Source: Rhipicephalus microplus
Taxonomy: Eukaryota > Arthropoda > Arachnida > Ixodida > Ixodidae
DNA: 64,000 bases
Assembly (NCBI RefSeq): GCF_043290135.1
Contig: NC_134705.1
Coordinates: 38,466,271 to 38,530,270, forward strand
Reading direction: 5' to 3'
In this document: one piece after another, positions 21,600 through 33,533 of the stretch
Numbering within the stretch: position 1 is the first letter of the stretch
Layout: each line of letters starts with the position of its first letter
Program-made: the position numbers and the translations under genes
The notes under the pieces: model-generated
Seen by the model: only the letters and a program-made list of their open reading frames with translations
Database searches by the model: none
Told to the model about the DNA's origin: nothing

Positions 21600-22655
21600 T
21601 CGTGTTGCTAATAAAAGTGTATCTGCTCTTGCTTCATTTAATATGGGTGCTGCAATATCTGTCATCGCCGGAAAACTGCCACTCAATTCGTATTGTGACG
21701 ACACCGTTCTTCGGTCCGTTTCTTCGCACTGCCACGGTGCAACCCATCCAGCCTTTTGTGGAGTGTACTGCGAGACTTCTTTTTCAAGGAGGGTCTTATA
21801 CAGTCGAGCTCATCGCACTTCCGCAGTGTTCGCACGATAATGTTTTAGGCTGTGATTTTCTGTCTAGTCACCAAGCTATCATTGAATGCGCACATGCTGA
21901 AGCCGTCTTTTCCTTACTTGTTGACGTAATTGTGACTGTTCCCTCTACGACGCGAAGTTGGTTATCAATGACGACACCCACGTAATTCCGCACGCTAATA
22001 TCTTGGCAACTGTAGCATGTCCCGCTCCCTCCGATGCTACCGCGGTCTTCACGCCTTCCGCTGCCTTCGTTCATCACCACCTCTCACCACTTCCAACCAC
22101 TCTCCTGACGCTACAAGATGGTGGGACCGATGCACCTGTGGGCACTCGTTCGCGATTCCGAGTACGTTGCTTCGGGGTACATGTATCGCCACCATGAATC
22201 TTTGCGAGACAATCACATTAAACGGTCCTGATTGTTTAACAAAGCTAAGTGCCCACTTTTGTACCCCCCTGACTGACAAGTCGGCTGGCGACGATGGTCT
22301 ACACTCACAGCAGCCCCGTGAGGTTCTAGACCTTCTTGACAAATTTCACCCAGCTTTCGAAGCCACAGCACCCGTCTATAAGCCAGACGTCGACAGTATG
22401 CTATCGCAAGGACAAAAGTAATCGCCCACCACAACGATAGCGACCTAATTGTGTATTGTCGACTGAACGCCGCGTCATGGGTGAACACGTAGATGACATG
22501 CTTAAGCGGGGCGTCGTTCAACCATCAAGTGGGCATCCCCAGTTGTTTTGGTTAAGTAAATGGATAGCAAAATACACTTTTGCGTAGATTATTTTCGTCT
22601 GAAGAAGATAACGCGAAATGATGTTTATTCCTTACCCCAAATCGACAACGCCTTA
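21600..22655 (+). pseudogene. Protease and RT N-terminus of Gypsy copy 2
   Basis: The protease motif, normally DTGA, reads FNMGAAISVI (about 21637-21666): Asp is replaced by Asn, so it would be inactive. LGCDFLSSHQAIIEC follows at about 21848. The RT start is visible as [14 protein letters not shown] (about 22486-22530) and FCVDYFRLKKITRNDVYSLP (about 22573-22640). The sequence stops at NAL, exactly where the TIR insertion begins. Confidence 0.7.
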
Positions 22656-22759
22656 CCCCCGTATTCACAAACGCTTCTTCGTTCAAGGGCCCCCCTCAAC
22701 TTGACGAAGTCAAGACGGAGCGTACTCCTTCACTCAATGAGCCGCTGCGTTTCATGAAC

Positions 22760-25139
22760 GCTCCTCCCCACATCCTTCGCCAAGGGAGGCCTTCACTTGA
22801 GTAAACTACATGGGCCGAGAAAAACGCCTGATAACGAGAGTATTCGCAATTGTGATCAAGGAATGTCTATCTCTGTACAAGAAATGAACGCTCAGTTTCT
22901 TAATATTTTTTATTGACACTACAGCAAAATACGTGCATTTAGAGTGGTCCCGTGGTTTTTGTAAGCCTTGAGCCGGTAGAGTTAGCGAAACCATCGCTAC
23001 AAATCTGGCAACAGTCGCACCCAGGCAGCTTAACGAACCGCTGACGGCGTTTCGTCTGCTGCTGAATGTTTCTACGTGTTCAGTTTATTTCGTCTCGTGT
23101 CCGCCTAATAATTGCAGTTAGTGATGACAGGAAGCACAACAGACGGTTTACGGCTTTGTTTCTTTTCGCTTTGCTGAGAGCCTTCTGATCACTAGTGTAG
23201 CCACCGAACAGATAACGCGGTGGCGTGAGTAAATTTGGCTATATATCACATTGCGTTGGCGTGCGTTTAGAATTCACCATCGCATTGTGTACGATGATTA
23301 CTTGAACATAAATTAGGAGTACGTTCAAGGGATAAATTCAAGGGATCGTGCTATGTTTATTTTTCTAATTTTTTGCTAATTTCAACGTGGCACCTTCGAA
23401 GTTGTTCCTCTGCGTGTAATAGGAAATTTAAAAAAGAAACAATGCTGGCAACTGCTATTCAAGGTTATACCAGGGTAGCGTTAAAAAGTAGCCATGGTAT
23501 ACTCATGCCTGAGCATTTGAATTGGACTTCTACGCAAACTAAGAAAAGTGATCGTGGGGTTTTCTTCATGTAATGGTGAAAACTGCATTTTAAGGTTGTT
23601 GTTTTCTTCAAATAGCAACATATATAGTCAGTTAACACTGTGTGTTTGTATGTGTGTTGCCATTTTAAAATTTTAAACTTCCAAGGATGCCTGAGTAAGC
23701 AGTTATTTTTTTATCTTTCTTCTATTCGCCATACATTTGTAGATGCGCTAATATGATAGATTTCAATAGGCGAATAGACCTAATTTATAGATGTTTTATT
23801 CTTTTGATAATGAAAAAATCGAAGCCACTTCTGACTTTTGGCGCTGTTCTGTCTTAAAAACGACCATGTGCGTTCTCTGAACCTTGTAGAAAGTGCCGTT
23901 AAGAAGCATAGTATTTTACTCTGCTGATTTAAACAAGACAAGTGCAACAAAGTGGTAAAATATGCTGAAAAGTATTGCAGTCATCGCGGATACATCTGGT
24001 CAGAACCCTGCATAGAAACTATCCGCTATTGCTGCAACATTAGCATGCCTGCACGTTGGAACCAAGCCATCTCACTTTCGCGGAAGGAGAATGGTGCTGC
24101 TGTGTGTAAAACAAGTTTAATTTTTGTAAAACTGCTTTGCTGTAGAATCGGAGCAGTGGTTTTTGTAATTCTGTCTTATCCTGAAAAGACAAGCATGAAT
24201 ATAATTATGTATTATTGAAAGAACAAAGCAGAAATTGCGAATGGCAAAATAAACATTTGGTATTTGTGGCTGATGAAGAGAAATGTGGCAAACACGAGAG
24301 TGAAACTGCAAAGTGTCAATCAATCAGCATAGGCAGCTGACACACTATCAAGACAAAGTTCGAGCTCATAGGACATCATAAATAAGGTCGAGGTAGTAGA
24401 CACCATAGCGTGTCTAATGCAGTGCAGCTGCGCGCGTTCATTGCCGCATTTTTCTGTACTTCTCGTGGTGCATACATTTGTTAATATTTCTTGCATTTAA
24501 GAACAGAGATGGTGGAGTTATTGAGCTGTGACTGTTTTTACAAAAGTTTGGCTCAGGAACTTGGGCAGCTGACTAGACATAAGGTTGTGTATTCTATTAT
24601 CTAATTGCTAGCTGTAAGTCCATTATCTATATAGGGGGGGGGGGGGGTTCGATTATACAAAACAACCTTATAATGTATCTGGTGTATTTCTGTTTCATAT
24701 GTTTGCCTTTTCATACCACACTCCACGCATTGTTGCGTACATAAACGTTTCACAGTGCATAAACCTCTGCTTGACTCTCTAAAGTTGGGTTTGGTTGATC
24801 ATTGATGTTGTGAGCTGCATAGACACGGTATATTGAAGCTATGTTTCACGCGTACTAGCAACAACAGCACAATCATTGGGTACTATTGCATTGTTTTGTT
24901 TTTCCGAAACTGTCTCAAATAGTGATCTGACCTAAGCAGGGGGAAATGAATAACAACAAAAAAATAAAACAGGATAACTCACCTTCTCGCTGATACAGAC
25001 TATCATCTAACGAATGTAAGCTTCACCGTATATTTCAGCTAGGGTAGCAAAGATTCACCGGAGAGGAAGCCGCTCAGGAGTACGGATATTGTAGTTCATA
25101 GAAATGTAACTGAATAAACAATTGTATTGGATCAGTTGG
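22760..25139. other. Interior of the TIR insertion, no recognised coding sequence
   Basis: AT-rich, short open frames only. A run of 14 G lies at 24634-24647. No transposase motifs are visible in either strand. Confidence 0.45.
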
Positions 25140-25690
25140 TATGAATTAATCTTGGTAGGAAGCGCAGCCACTATTACACATAAGACACAGCACAAGCGCT
25201 CAACTTCAACTAAACGTTTATTGCGAACGTTAGAGTTTAAAAAGTGGGTGAAAAAGAAATAAAAAAGTAATATTAAAAGGCAGACCAACAAAAATCACAC
25301 GTGACAGTCCTGTACATTACTTATCCGTTATTATCTATCACCCCATCCAAAAAACGAAGTTCTTTACGCGTGAGCGAGATAGAGGGTGCACTAACACACT
25401 CAAAATCATCACTTGTCGTTTCCGCAGCTTCTACTATCAAATGGGTCAATAAATCTCTGTCCCGATATAACAAACACGGCACACAACCGCACTCCTTACA
25501 GTGGATCGCCAAGTGACCATTGGTACCCTTTTTCACTTCATTGTGGTGCTCTTTTAACCTCTCATTTATGCATCTTTCAAATGTTCCCACATAAACAAGA
25601 CCACATGACAAGGGCCCTCCGTGAACAACCGACGGTGTGCACTCAACATATTTATTGCGATGCTTAATTTTGCATCCTTTCTTTGAGCAT
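25140..25690 (-). mobile_element. PLE 3' fragment (GIY-YIG domain), minus orientation
   Basis: Minus-strand frame 25611-25321 has the PLE nuclease sequence CGLVYVGTFERCINERLKEH, HLAIHCKECGC and CVSAPSISLTRKELRFLDG. Residues of the GIY-YIG core are visible, with the second motif changed to YVG. A cysteine-containing lead (KKYVECA-type) is upstream in another frame. The tail toward 25140 (AAACGTTTAGTTGAAGTTGA on the minus strand) is shared with the plus-strand copy. Confidence 0.8.
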
Positions 25691-27065
25691 GGTGCAGTGA
25701 TCTTTCAGAATACTTGTGGTATGTCAGTGCGGTGTATTTTAGATTTTCTGGCTTTGTACTTAACGTCCACATTCGTCGATTCGAATGGGAAAACTTATAT
25801 CCAAAAACATGGTATTTGTATTGGTGCGGCTGTTGCACCCATCCTTAGTGATATTTTTATGGCCCACTTAGATCGAATACTAGACTAGAGGTTGTCAGGA
25901 AATAAGGTTTTAAAGATCTTCAGGGTGGTGCACGATTATTTGGTTTTTTTTAATGTGATGCCAAAGAGTTTCAAAGAGTAGCTGTTTTTACACTAGGAGT
26001 ATTTGAGACAGTTTGTCAGCCTCTGAAGCTAACACATGAAATGCCATATGGGAATACGCTCAGGTTCCTAGATCTTTCGTTGCAATTTCAGGATGACCAC
26101 GTTTGTTGCTGTGTGAGCCCAGGAGCAAAAAGCCATTGTTGCCTTTTTATCTGCCCATAACAAAGTAGCGAAGAGGTCTGTCACACAAATTGCCTTTTTA
26201 ATTCCTTGAAGAAGTCTTATTTTCACCTCATGAAGAAGAGCTTTGAGCAACAGGTTTTGCGACTGCAGGCAGCAGGTTACCCGCAACGAATGGTTATAGG
26301 TGTCACTGAATCGCTGCATACGGACCTAAAGAAACAAAATAGGCAGCTTATTAACACTTCCCTGCAGCAGCGTAAAACGACTGTTGTCCCCTTTATTCAT
26401 GGTGTGGCACACAATTTTGAAACTGTTGCAAATAAGTTGGGCGTCCGAGTGGTCATGTCTGCTCCGGAGAAATTGTCAAGAATATGTTACAAAACTTGTC
26501 CTGTTTCGAAAGAAAAGAAAGGATGCCAAATTAAGCATCGCAATAAATATGTTGAGTGTGCACTGTCAGTTGTTTACAGAGTGCCCTTGTCATGTGGTCT
26601 TGTTTATGTGGGAGCAACTAAAAGATGCATAAATGAGAGGTTAAAAGAGCACCAAAATAAAATTCAAAAGGGTACCGATAGTCACTTGGCGGTCTACTGA
26701 AAGGAGTGTGGTTGTGTGCAGTATTTCGATAACACTGGCGTGTTATATCGGGACAGAGATTTATTTAACCCGTTTGATAGTAGAAGCTGCGGAAATGACA
26801 CGTGACTATTTTGAGTGTGTTAGTGCACCCTCTATCCCGCTCACGCAGAAAAAACTGTGTTGTTTTTTGAATGGGTTGATGGATAATGACGGATAAGTAA
26901 TGTACGGGATTGGCATGTGTAGTTTTTTTGGTCTGCCTTTTATTATTATTATTTTTTCTTTCTCTCCCCCCCCTTTATAAACTCTGGCGTTTGCAATTAA
27001 CTTTTAGCTGAAGTTAAGCGCTTGTTTTGTGTCTTCTGTGTAATAGTGGCTGCGCTTCCTACCAA
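25691..27065 (+). mobile_element. PLE fragment (RT C-terminus, linker, GIY-YIG), plus orientation
   Basis: It starts inside RT: QKHGICIGAAVAPILSDIFM (about 25800-25860), then the catalytic box as VHDYLVFF in place of YVDDYLVFF (about 25925). A linker follows (LRLQAAGYPQRM, VVPFIHGVAHNFE) and then GIY-YIG (SCGLVYVGATKRCINERLKEH, to about 26895). The 3' tail to 27065 ends in GGCTGCGCTTCCTACC, the inverse of GGTAGGAAGCGCAGCC at 25155. The frame 26206-26700 is the longest intact piece. A stop follows HLAVY and the RT box is altered. Confidence 0.8.
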
Positions 27066-27653
27066 GGAGGTGCATAAAAAGCTTGCTATTACGTGTCCTC
27101 TCCACTTGTTTGTCAAGCTTTCGCGCCACGCTTAACCTGATCTCGTGTGCAAGCTTCATCGAAACGCATGAAAGCAATGGCGTCCGCAGTAGGTCTTGCA
27201 GCACTACAACGACGACTATACGCACACCCGAAGGAAGGTAATCCACTGGTTCATCACAACACAACACATCACGGCACTGGCGAGCGCTCCTCTTGACACC
27301 ACGCACGCCTGTCAGAGCCCCACAGTAGTCGTTGCTGAACCATTCGAAGACAGCTCCGTAGTAAATGCGTACCATCACTGTCGAAATAACGCGACGGTGG
27401 CAGCCTAATTGATCGACAAACGCCGTCAAAGTGAGACAGACTCCGCCACAGACGCGATGTTGGCACATGAACTCCACTCAAGGGACGATTCAAGGTAGCT
27501 CAGCCACTTCCTTGACAATTTCGAGAAAACGCTGGAGATTTTCTCAATTGAAGGTAGTGTTTCAAGCGATTGCGGGTTTGTGAATGAGAAAACGCCCCTG
27601 AAGGAGCGTTTTGAGTGAAGAGTCGAGTCGAGGAGCGTTTGTGAACACGGGGG
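27066..27653. other. Right end of the TIR insertion
   Basis: Sequence between the nested PLE and the right TIR. A 157-codon minus-strand frame (27004-27477) overlaps it but shows no domain that I recognise and runs into the PLE tail. Short AACGCTCC-like subterminal motifs occur at 27588-27612. Confidence 0.4.
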
Positions 27654-27656
27654 TTA

Positions 27657-28640
27657 GGTAGCTTGCAAGGTCCTTAGTTATTTTCTCCCTCAAAATATTG
27701 TCTGGTTATTGGCAAGTGCCTATGCATACAGAAGACAATCCGAAAACTGTACTTATCACACCCAAGGGCCTGTACATATTTTATGTGATGTTATTCGACT
27801 ACTGCAATGCTCCGGCAACATTTGAATACATTGTGGACATTCATTCTACGAGGTCTTAAATAGAATACTTGCTTGTGCTATTTGAATGATGTGGTGGTAT
27901 TTTCGCCAGACTTCCCCACGCACCTACGTTGCTTAGAACAAGTTTTACGATGTCTCGCTGAGGCGGGTCTCCAACTAAACCTAAAGTGCCACTTCGGGGC
28001 ACGCAAGTTGACTATACTAGGCTATGTCGTTTCGGAAGATGGCGTACTCTCTGATCCCAATAAGCTACGACCTGGTAAAGATTTCCGAAGACCCACGTGC
28101 TTAAAAGAGCTTTGAAGTTTCATCCGGCTTTCATCGTACTTTCATTGCTTCATTCGCAGTTTTGCCTTAATTGTGGCATCATTGACGGACCTGCTTCAGG
28201 GAGACCCCTATCTATCCTCCTGGTCCCTGGCGTGTGACCCTGAGTTCACGAAGTTATGTCAGCTACTGACAAGACCTCTTGTAATGCGCCATTTCAGTGC
28301 AAGCCCTCCTACAGACATCAGCACAAGTGCTAGCGGTGTCAGTCTTCGCGCTGTCCTCACACAACGAAAGCCTGGCTACAAAGAATATGTTGTTGCGTAC
28401 TCAAGTCGCACGCTCCCAAAAGCTGAAGCAGATCATTCATTTACTTAAAAAATGTCTCGCGGTCATGTGGACTATTAAGAAATTTCGACCTTACCTTTAC
28501 GGCCGACCCTTTGATGTCACTACCGACAATCACGTACTTCGGCCACTTAGCATAATGGGCTCCTCGGCTCCAATGGTTCACCCTTTGGGTTATCTACTGC
28601 TTAGGCCAGACGCATGCCTATTGTGATGCTCTTTTGTGTT
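27657..28640 (+). pseudogene. RT C-terminus and RNase H of Gypsy copy 2
   Basis: The palm resumes with the LVIGKC / YWQVP region and [11 protein letters not shown]. The catalytic box reads CYLNDVVVF in place of YLDD (about 27875), with Asn for the first Asp. [22 protein letters not shown] follows. RNase H is recognisable as [14 protein letters not shown] (HTDAS changed to STSAS) and [21 protein letters not shown] (about 28475-28540). Several catalytic acidic residues are lost and the frame changes more than once, so it is dead. Confidence 0.75.
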
Positions 28641-28859
28641 CACCCATTCCCACTGACACAGTGAGTGTTTCCCATCTTGAAAACTCACTTTCGCTATTAG
28701 TATCCATTGACATGTATTTGGAGCAACGAAAAGATTCGTGGATTGCCTCTCTGATGGCTTCCCTCTTTAGCTCACTAGCACACCCGCCATCTCGAGTCCT
28801 ACACGCCAACAAGTTTCCCACTTTGCCTTCTTCGACGGAATTTGTTATCGCCGCAACTA

Positions 28860-29960
28860 CCAACCGGACGGCCGCAAGTGGCTGCTTGTCATACCCAAGC
28901 AAGTCCGCGCTAGCGTATGTGCAGCTTTGCACGCCGATACGCGAAGTGTACACGCTGGTTTGCTTAAAACCAAGTACAAATTACGCCTTTGGTACTATTG
29001 GCGTGGCATGTACACATTCGCACAAAAGTGCATTTGCTCTTTTCTGCACCAATGCAGCTATTGCCATGCCCCATGCGACCACTTGACTGCGATGGAATTG
29101 ACCTTTACGGCTCTCTACCCTACACATCCGCCGAAACTTTGGGGTTATTGTGCGATAGCCCATCTCAGCAGATATGCAGAAAAAGTGGCTCTACCTGCCG
29201 CGACAGCACGTGAAATTGCTTTTTCTTGCTCCAGTGCTTTACCCTACGGCATGGCGCTCCTTGTGAATTCCTAAGTGACCGAAGCCACGTCTTTCACGCG
29301 AATGTTTTCAGGAACTTCTCGCTGAATGCCCCGGGATTCACCACTGTAATACCGCATATTATGAAGCGTTTCAACCGAACTTTTGGTGAAATGCTTTTTA
29401 TATATCTTGCCTATAACCACACCAACTGGGAACTCATCCTTCCCCACGTTACATACGCCTGCAAAACAGCACTTGAAGCGACGACAGTCTTTTCTCCTTA
29501 CTTTTTACTATATGGCCGACAAACGTCGTCGCCGATCAACACCGTTCTTCCCTACCAACCCGACTCATCAGAGGGCACATAAGTTTCCGAAGCTGCTCGA
29601 TATACAAAAGAATGTCGGCAACCAGCGCGCTCCTTTACATGTCAAGAACTGGGACAACAGAAATTTCGACACGACGAATCTACGGAACATTCATCGTCTT
29701 GTCAAATTCTCGTTTGTCCCTATTCCGATTTTCACCTAACTCTCTTATTTGGCTCTGGGTGCCTCCCACTTAAGTCCCTGGTGTCTCATCGAAGTTCGTC
29801 AGCAAGTGCCATGGACTGTATAACGTCCTACGGAAAACTTCGCCCGTCATTTACATTATGGAGCCCCCAACACCTTTGCGGAATCGCGTCGCCAAGGCCA
29901 TGAAACTGTTCTCGTGGATGACCTAAAACCGTACCACAAACCCCTTGCTTTTACCACCCC
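28860..29960 (+). pseudogene. Integrase of Gypsy copy 2
   Basis: Blocks in order over several frames: RRNYQPDGRKWLLVIP-like, HADTRSVHAGLLKTK with LRLWYYWRGMYTF (HHCC zinc-binding region), DCDGIDLYGSLPY (first Asp), [16 protein letters not shown] (second Asp), and a PHIMKRFNRTFGEML block where [12 protein letters not shown] is expected, so the Glu is lost. TPTGNSS, LLYGRQTSSPIN and a chromo-like C-terminus end near 29960 (GHETVLVDDLKPY). Degenerate throughout. Confidence 0.7.
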
Positions 29961-29989
29961 TTACAACACCTAACTGGCTTTAGCTTCAT

Positions 29990-30140
29990 AGAGGAGGAAA
30001 GATGTAATGAAGGAGATGTGCACCCTGCAGAGCTCCGCAGCCGTATCGTCAGCGCTACACAGAAGCGGCTTGTGCTGAACGTTTTTGCTCTTCGCGCTTG
30101 CTAGGCCTATGACCGTAGACTGTCTGTTATTACAGTATGT
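29990..30140 (+). repeat. Polypurine tract and probable 3' LTR of Gypsy copy 2
   Basis: AGAGGAGGAAAGA (29990-30002) precedes TGTAATGAAGGAGATGTG. Without a 5' LTR to compare, the LTR end is uncertain; a CA near 30137 would give about 135 bp, close to the 157-165 bp LTRs of the sister copies. Confidence 0.5.
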
Positions 30141-31229
30141 GCTACCGAGAACGTGTCTAAGCTTTTTCTTACAGTTATATATATTTTTGACGGCTCTAGG
30201 CTAAATTACTCGATATATCTCAATCACAAATCCAGGCACTCACCCCATTACGTGCGGTCTTAATACGCTTCGTCAATTCCACCAAATTCCAGGTCTAGGG
30301 CTTTCGGCTGACCACCGTTCTATGTCACTTTTCCTCACTAAATCTCAGCCCACCGTCTGCCATCGAATCGCAGCGACTGGCCTTTTGGGGACCGGCGACT
30401 CCAGAGGGACCATGTAGAGGCTAGAGTAAGAGAAACTTAACGAAGGGTTTATTTCCATTCGGTACATAGTGAGCTCTCTGAATGAGCTGGTTGCTTCATT
30501 ATAAAGGGTACGCTTACGCAAACCCCTAGATCAGGAAATGGATGCAGAGTGCATTGTCCAATCACATGTCAAAAACAATTCGCGAGGGTGACGCCCACAC
30601 CTGCCCAGGTAAGCGTCCCCTATTGGGGCGTGGTTACTGCACTGCAACGTGGCACCAGCGTTACTCTTCCTCCTAGTGTGAGTACCGCTGGGTGAGTAGT
30701 TCCCCGCACAGACAATAAAAATCATCAAAAGGAGCCGCCGCAACAAAGTTCAAAAGGGTCTGCTTAACTGCTCGCTCAATTTTATCGGGACAAGTTGAAG
30801 TCGCGGCTGACGCTGCTGTTTCTACGAGGAACATGCTGAGACCGTGGACACCGTTGTAATCAGCTCACAGAACAGCTTACGGCGTGGGGCGGAACGGCGC
30901 CTCAAATTCCAGCTAGGCAGGACAATACATGGCGGACATAGGCCGGCAGCTCTTCGGCGACTTCCTTGACGAAGAAAGAACGCCGCTCCCTTGTCGGCCC
31001 AGGCGTCGGTCGTAACAGCGCAGATGAGCAATCTGATGGGATTCTCCAGCATGGCCCAATGTTTGAGCAGCGATCCGTCCGTATGGAGCGCAAGTAGAAG
31101 CATTCTATCGAGGCAGCTGCGAAAATGTCGAGTGTGCAGAAAGTGCAATGGAGTGAAGTCTATAGCTTTGTGCTTCACTGCTTTATAAAATAAGTTATAA
31201 ACGGCGAGATTTCATCGCAGTTCTTGTGA
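30141..31229. other. Unassigned sequence
   Basis: Open frames at 30822-31178 (-) and nearby lack motifs I can identify with confidence. Some retroelement origin is possible because an integrase fragment on the same strand follows at 31230. Confidence 0.35.
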
Positions 31230-31568
31230 CTACGAACGTACAAGCCGTGCGCTTACCAATATGCTGGCTATGTATGTATCATCTATAGACGATACATACA
31301 TAGCCAGCATATTGGTAAGCGCACGGCTTGTACGTTCGACAAGGCTATTCGTCAGGGGGTGATATGGCTTTGAATTACAAAACTGCGATGTGCAGAGACA
31401 AAGCGATTCTTCCACAATGTCGGAGACAAATTGTCGACTACGTTCACTTATGATGACACGAGGCGGGCCACGGCAACGAACTACGAAGCGTAACAGGAAT
31501 GAAGTCGAAATAAAGGCATTTTTCAGGACATTCTTGAGGTTAAAAACACACAAATCGAGCGTATACAC
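31230..31568 (-). pseudogene. Ty3/Gypsy-type integrase fragment of a different element
   Basis: The minus-strand frame has FVVRCRGPPRVIISERSRQF (catalytic Asp-Arg-Gly-type motif with Glu), then SKPYHPLTNSLVERTSRALT, which keeps the YHP.TN..VER integrase signature including its Glu. The wording differs from the three sister Gypsy copies, so this is another lineage. Near its lower end the frame runs into a 106 bp palindrome that repeats part of the coding sequence in reverse. Confidence 0.7.
31233..31338. repeat. Perfect 48 bp inverted repeat with a 10 bp loop
   Basis: The arms 31233-31280 and 31291-31338 are exact reverse complements; the loop is ATCTATAGAC. One arm is integrase coding sequence (NMLAMYVSS region), so the other is an inverted duplication. 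Confidence 0.97.
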
Positions 31569-32089
31569 AGACTAGGCAAACGGCGACTTGACTCGACGAG
31601 GCCATTCATTCTCAAACTGTTAGATTCAAGAAGTAAATAATAAACACTAAGAAATGGCTGTAAAATGAAGGGCACGAATTATTTTATGAGTGAAGATTTT
31701 TCTCAAAGAGTGCATGACATTCGAAGGAAATTGTGGGCTAGTGGAAAGCCAAACCATGACAAAAGAGACAAGGTTTCACTAGCACTTGATAAACTGTACA
31801 TAAAGAATGTGCCTTACGTTGGAGATCAAGATTGGAATGATAAAATTACGATGTGAAAAAACGACCACATGAACATGCACCGCCCGAATACCAGAGACTA
31901 CACGTAGAAGCAAAGCAAGAGTTGAGATTGAAGGGAGATATTCAGGGCCCTTCTACATGCATTAAGCGCATTCTTGTGTCTGGTCAAGCATCTAAGAGTA
32001 CCCGCAATCCTACGACACCGAAGAAAAAAAAAACTTGCAAATTTTAAATATAAACGCACGAGGCATTGTGAAAAAAAGATTCTATTGAG

Positions 32090-32720
32090 GCCACACTACT
32101 AAAAGATGACTCGCACATTACTGTACTGACCGAAACGTGGTTACTGAACGAAATAAGTGATGATATAGTTTTTCCCCCGCGTTACACTGTCTTTCGTAAG
32201 CACCGGTCAAATAAGGGGGAAGGCGTTACTGTCCTTGTCAAGCCTTCAATACAAGAGATTGTTTTAGCAGATGTCACTGATCTTGAGTGTTTGTTTATCA
32301 AAATAAATTGGTCGAATCAATGCTTTGTGCTATAAGCGTGTTACAGACCACCAGACACCGCTCCTGAATATTTGCTGAAATTGCAAGAGCATATGACACA
32401 ATTCCAGAGTAAAAAGTCTTTTTAACGGGAATTCACACCTACCAAGTGTTTATTGGGAACTCCTCCAGGCAAGCCAAAAATCGAACAAAAATGCCAACAT
32501 AATTTTTGACATCATGCTTACTTATGACCTAGTTCAAGTGGTTAGGCAGCCTACTAGAGGACAATGTCTGTCTAGTGCAATATGAGAATTAGCGTTCCTA
32601 AGCTGCGATTTTAATGAATATGCTGTTTTATTTGAAAGTAGCCTGTCTGATCATCATCTTGTAAGTGTTACTATTCCTTTATCCAACTCATCCGGTCACA
32701 AACGCACAACTACGCGAACC
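32090..32720 (+). pseudogene. Endonuclease domain of the CR1-like LINE remnant
   Basis: Recognisable as SHITVLTETWLLNEI (catalytic Glu, near 32110-32155), VFRKHRSNKGEGV, a stop just before CYRPP (about 32335), and SDHHLVSVTIP (about 32645-32685). The GDFN block is degraded (32425-32450). It lies between ORF1-like sequence and an RT start, as in a complete LINE. Confidence 0.65.
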
Positions 32721-33291
32721 TTCAACGATTATGCAAGATCTGATGATGCGTATATTGTGCAGTACATGGAAAGCTGCTACAATAAGTGTATTGAAAATCA
32801 GGGCAATATTGATGAGCTAAGGGACCAATTTACTAGGATGTATCATCCCCGCATAACATCATTTGTACATGCCTAATCTGAAAAGCTTGTCAAAAGTGCC
32901 CCATGAATTACGCGTAAAGTTATTCACCTAAAGCACAAATAAAACAGCTGCAAAAGAGTAATTCCCAGTCAGCCAATATTCAAGAACTCAAAACAAATTT
33001 GGCAAGTGCTTGGCGTGATTCAAAGGATTTTCACTTTAAGACAACACCGCCAAACTTTTTGAAAAACGATCCTATGTTCTAAAACTTTCTGAGTGATATT
33101 AAGAAACAGTTATCACATATATTTGTCAATCAAAACACAATTGCAGATCTGAAGCTTATTGTGGAACATTTGAACATAGTTTTTGTAAGCGTGTTTTCTG
33201 GGGCGAGTCTTCATTCGCCTCAGAAAAGGGTATTTCAGTCTAATGAAGTGGACCTTAGATCTAATATGGGTGTTCTTCAAATGATTTTGAA

Positions 33292-33533
33292 ATGATTGAT
33301 ATGTGGGGTTGAACGTCCCAAAACCACCATATGATTATGAGACACGCCGTAGTGGAGGGCTCCGGAAATTTCGACCACCTGGGGTTCTTTAACGCGCACC
33401 CAAATCTGAGCACACGGGCCTACAACATTTCCGCCTCCATCGGAAATGCAGCCGCCACAGCCGGGATTTGATCCCGCGACCTGCGGGTCAGCAGCCGAGT
33501 ACCTTAGCCACTAGACCACCGTGGTGGGGCCAA
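33292..33533 (-). mobile_element. tRNA-derived SINE (tick Ruka-like) inserted in the LINE
   Basis: Near full length, with a short (GATT) tail at 33292-33300 and the tRNA-like head at the right (minus: GGTGGTCTAGTGGCTAAGG; box B CGGGATCAAATCCC). Flanking 11 bp repeats ATGATTTTGAA (33281-33291) and ATTATTTTGAA (33534-33544), one mismatch, are the target duplication. LINE coding sequence continues across the site. Confidence 0.92.

Larger units (their letters stand above)
22656..27653. mobile_element. 5.0 kb TIR DNA-transposon-like insertion in Gypsy copy 2
   Basis: Termini CCCCCGTATTCACAAACGCT (from 22656) and, inverted, AGCGTTTGTGAACACGGGGG (ending 27653) match at 19 of 20 positions and extend a little further. 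They are flanked by TTA (22653-22655 and 27654-27656). Removing the insert rejoins the Gypsy RT exactly (NAL / DCLQG-like continuation). A 3 bp TTA target duplication fits PIF/Harbinger-type elements, but no transposase is recognised, so the superfamily is inference. Extra AACGCTC-like subterminal motifs occur at both ends. Two PLE pieces are nested inside. Confidence 0.7.
20815..30140 (+). mobile_element. Decayed Ty3/Gypsy element (copy 2), split by a 5.0 kb TIR insertion
   Basis: Gag, protease and RT N-terminus (20815-22655), then after the insertion RT C-terminus, RNase H and integrase (27654-29960), follow the same order and wording as the intact copy at 42-47 kb. A purine tract (AGAGGAGGAAAGA, 29990-30002) is followed by TGTAATGAAGG at 30003, the likely 3' LTR start. 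The 5' LTR and Gag N-terminus are missing: coding similarity starts within Gag just after (AT)n. Many stops and frame changes. Confidence 0.8.

Noticed and set aside
27004..27477. 157-codon minus-strand frame near the right end of the TIR insertion, considered as a transposase
   Set aside because: No DDE, zinc-finger or helix-turn-helix motif is visible and the frame runs into the PLE 3' tail.
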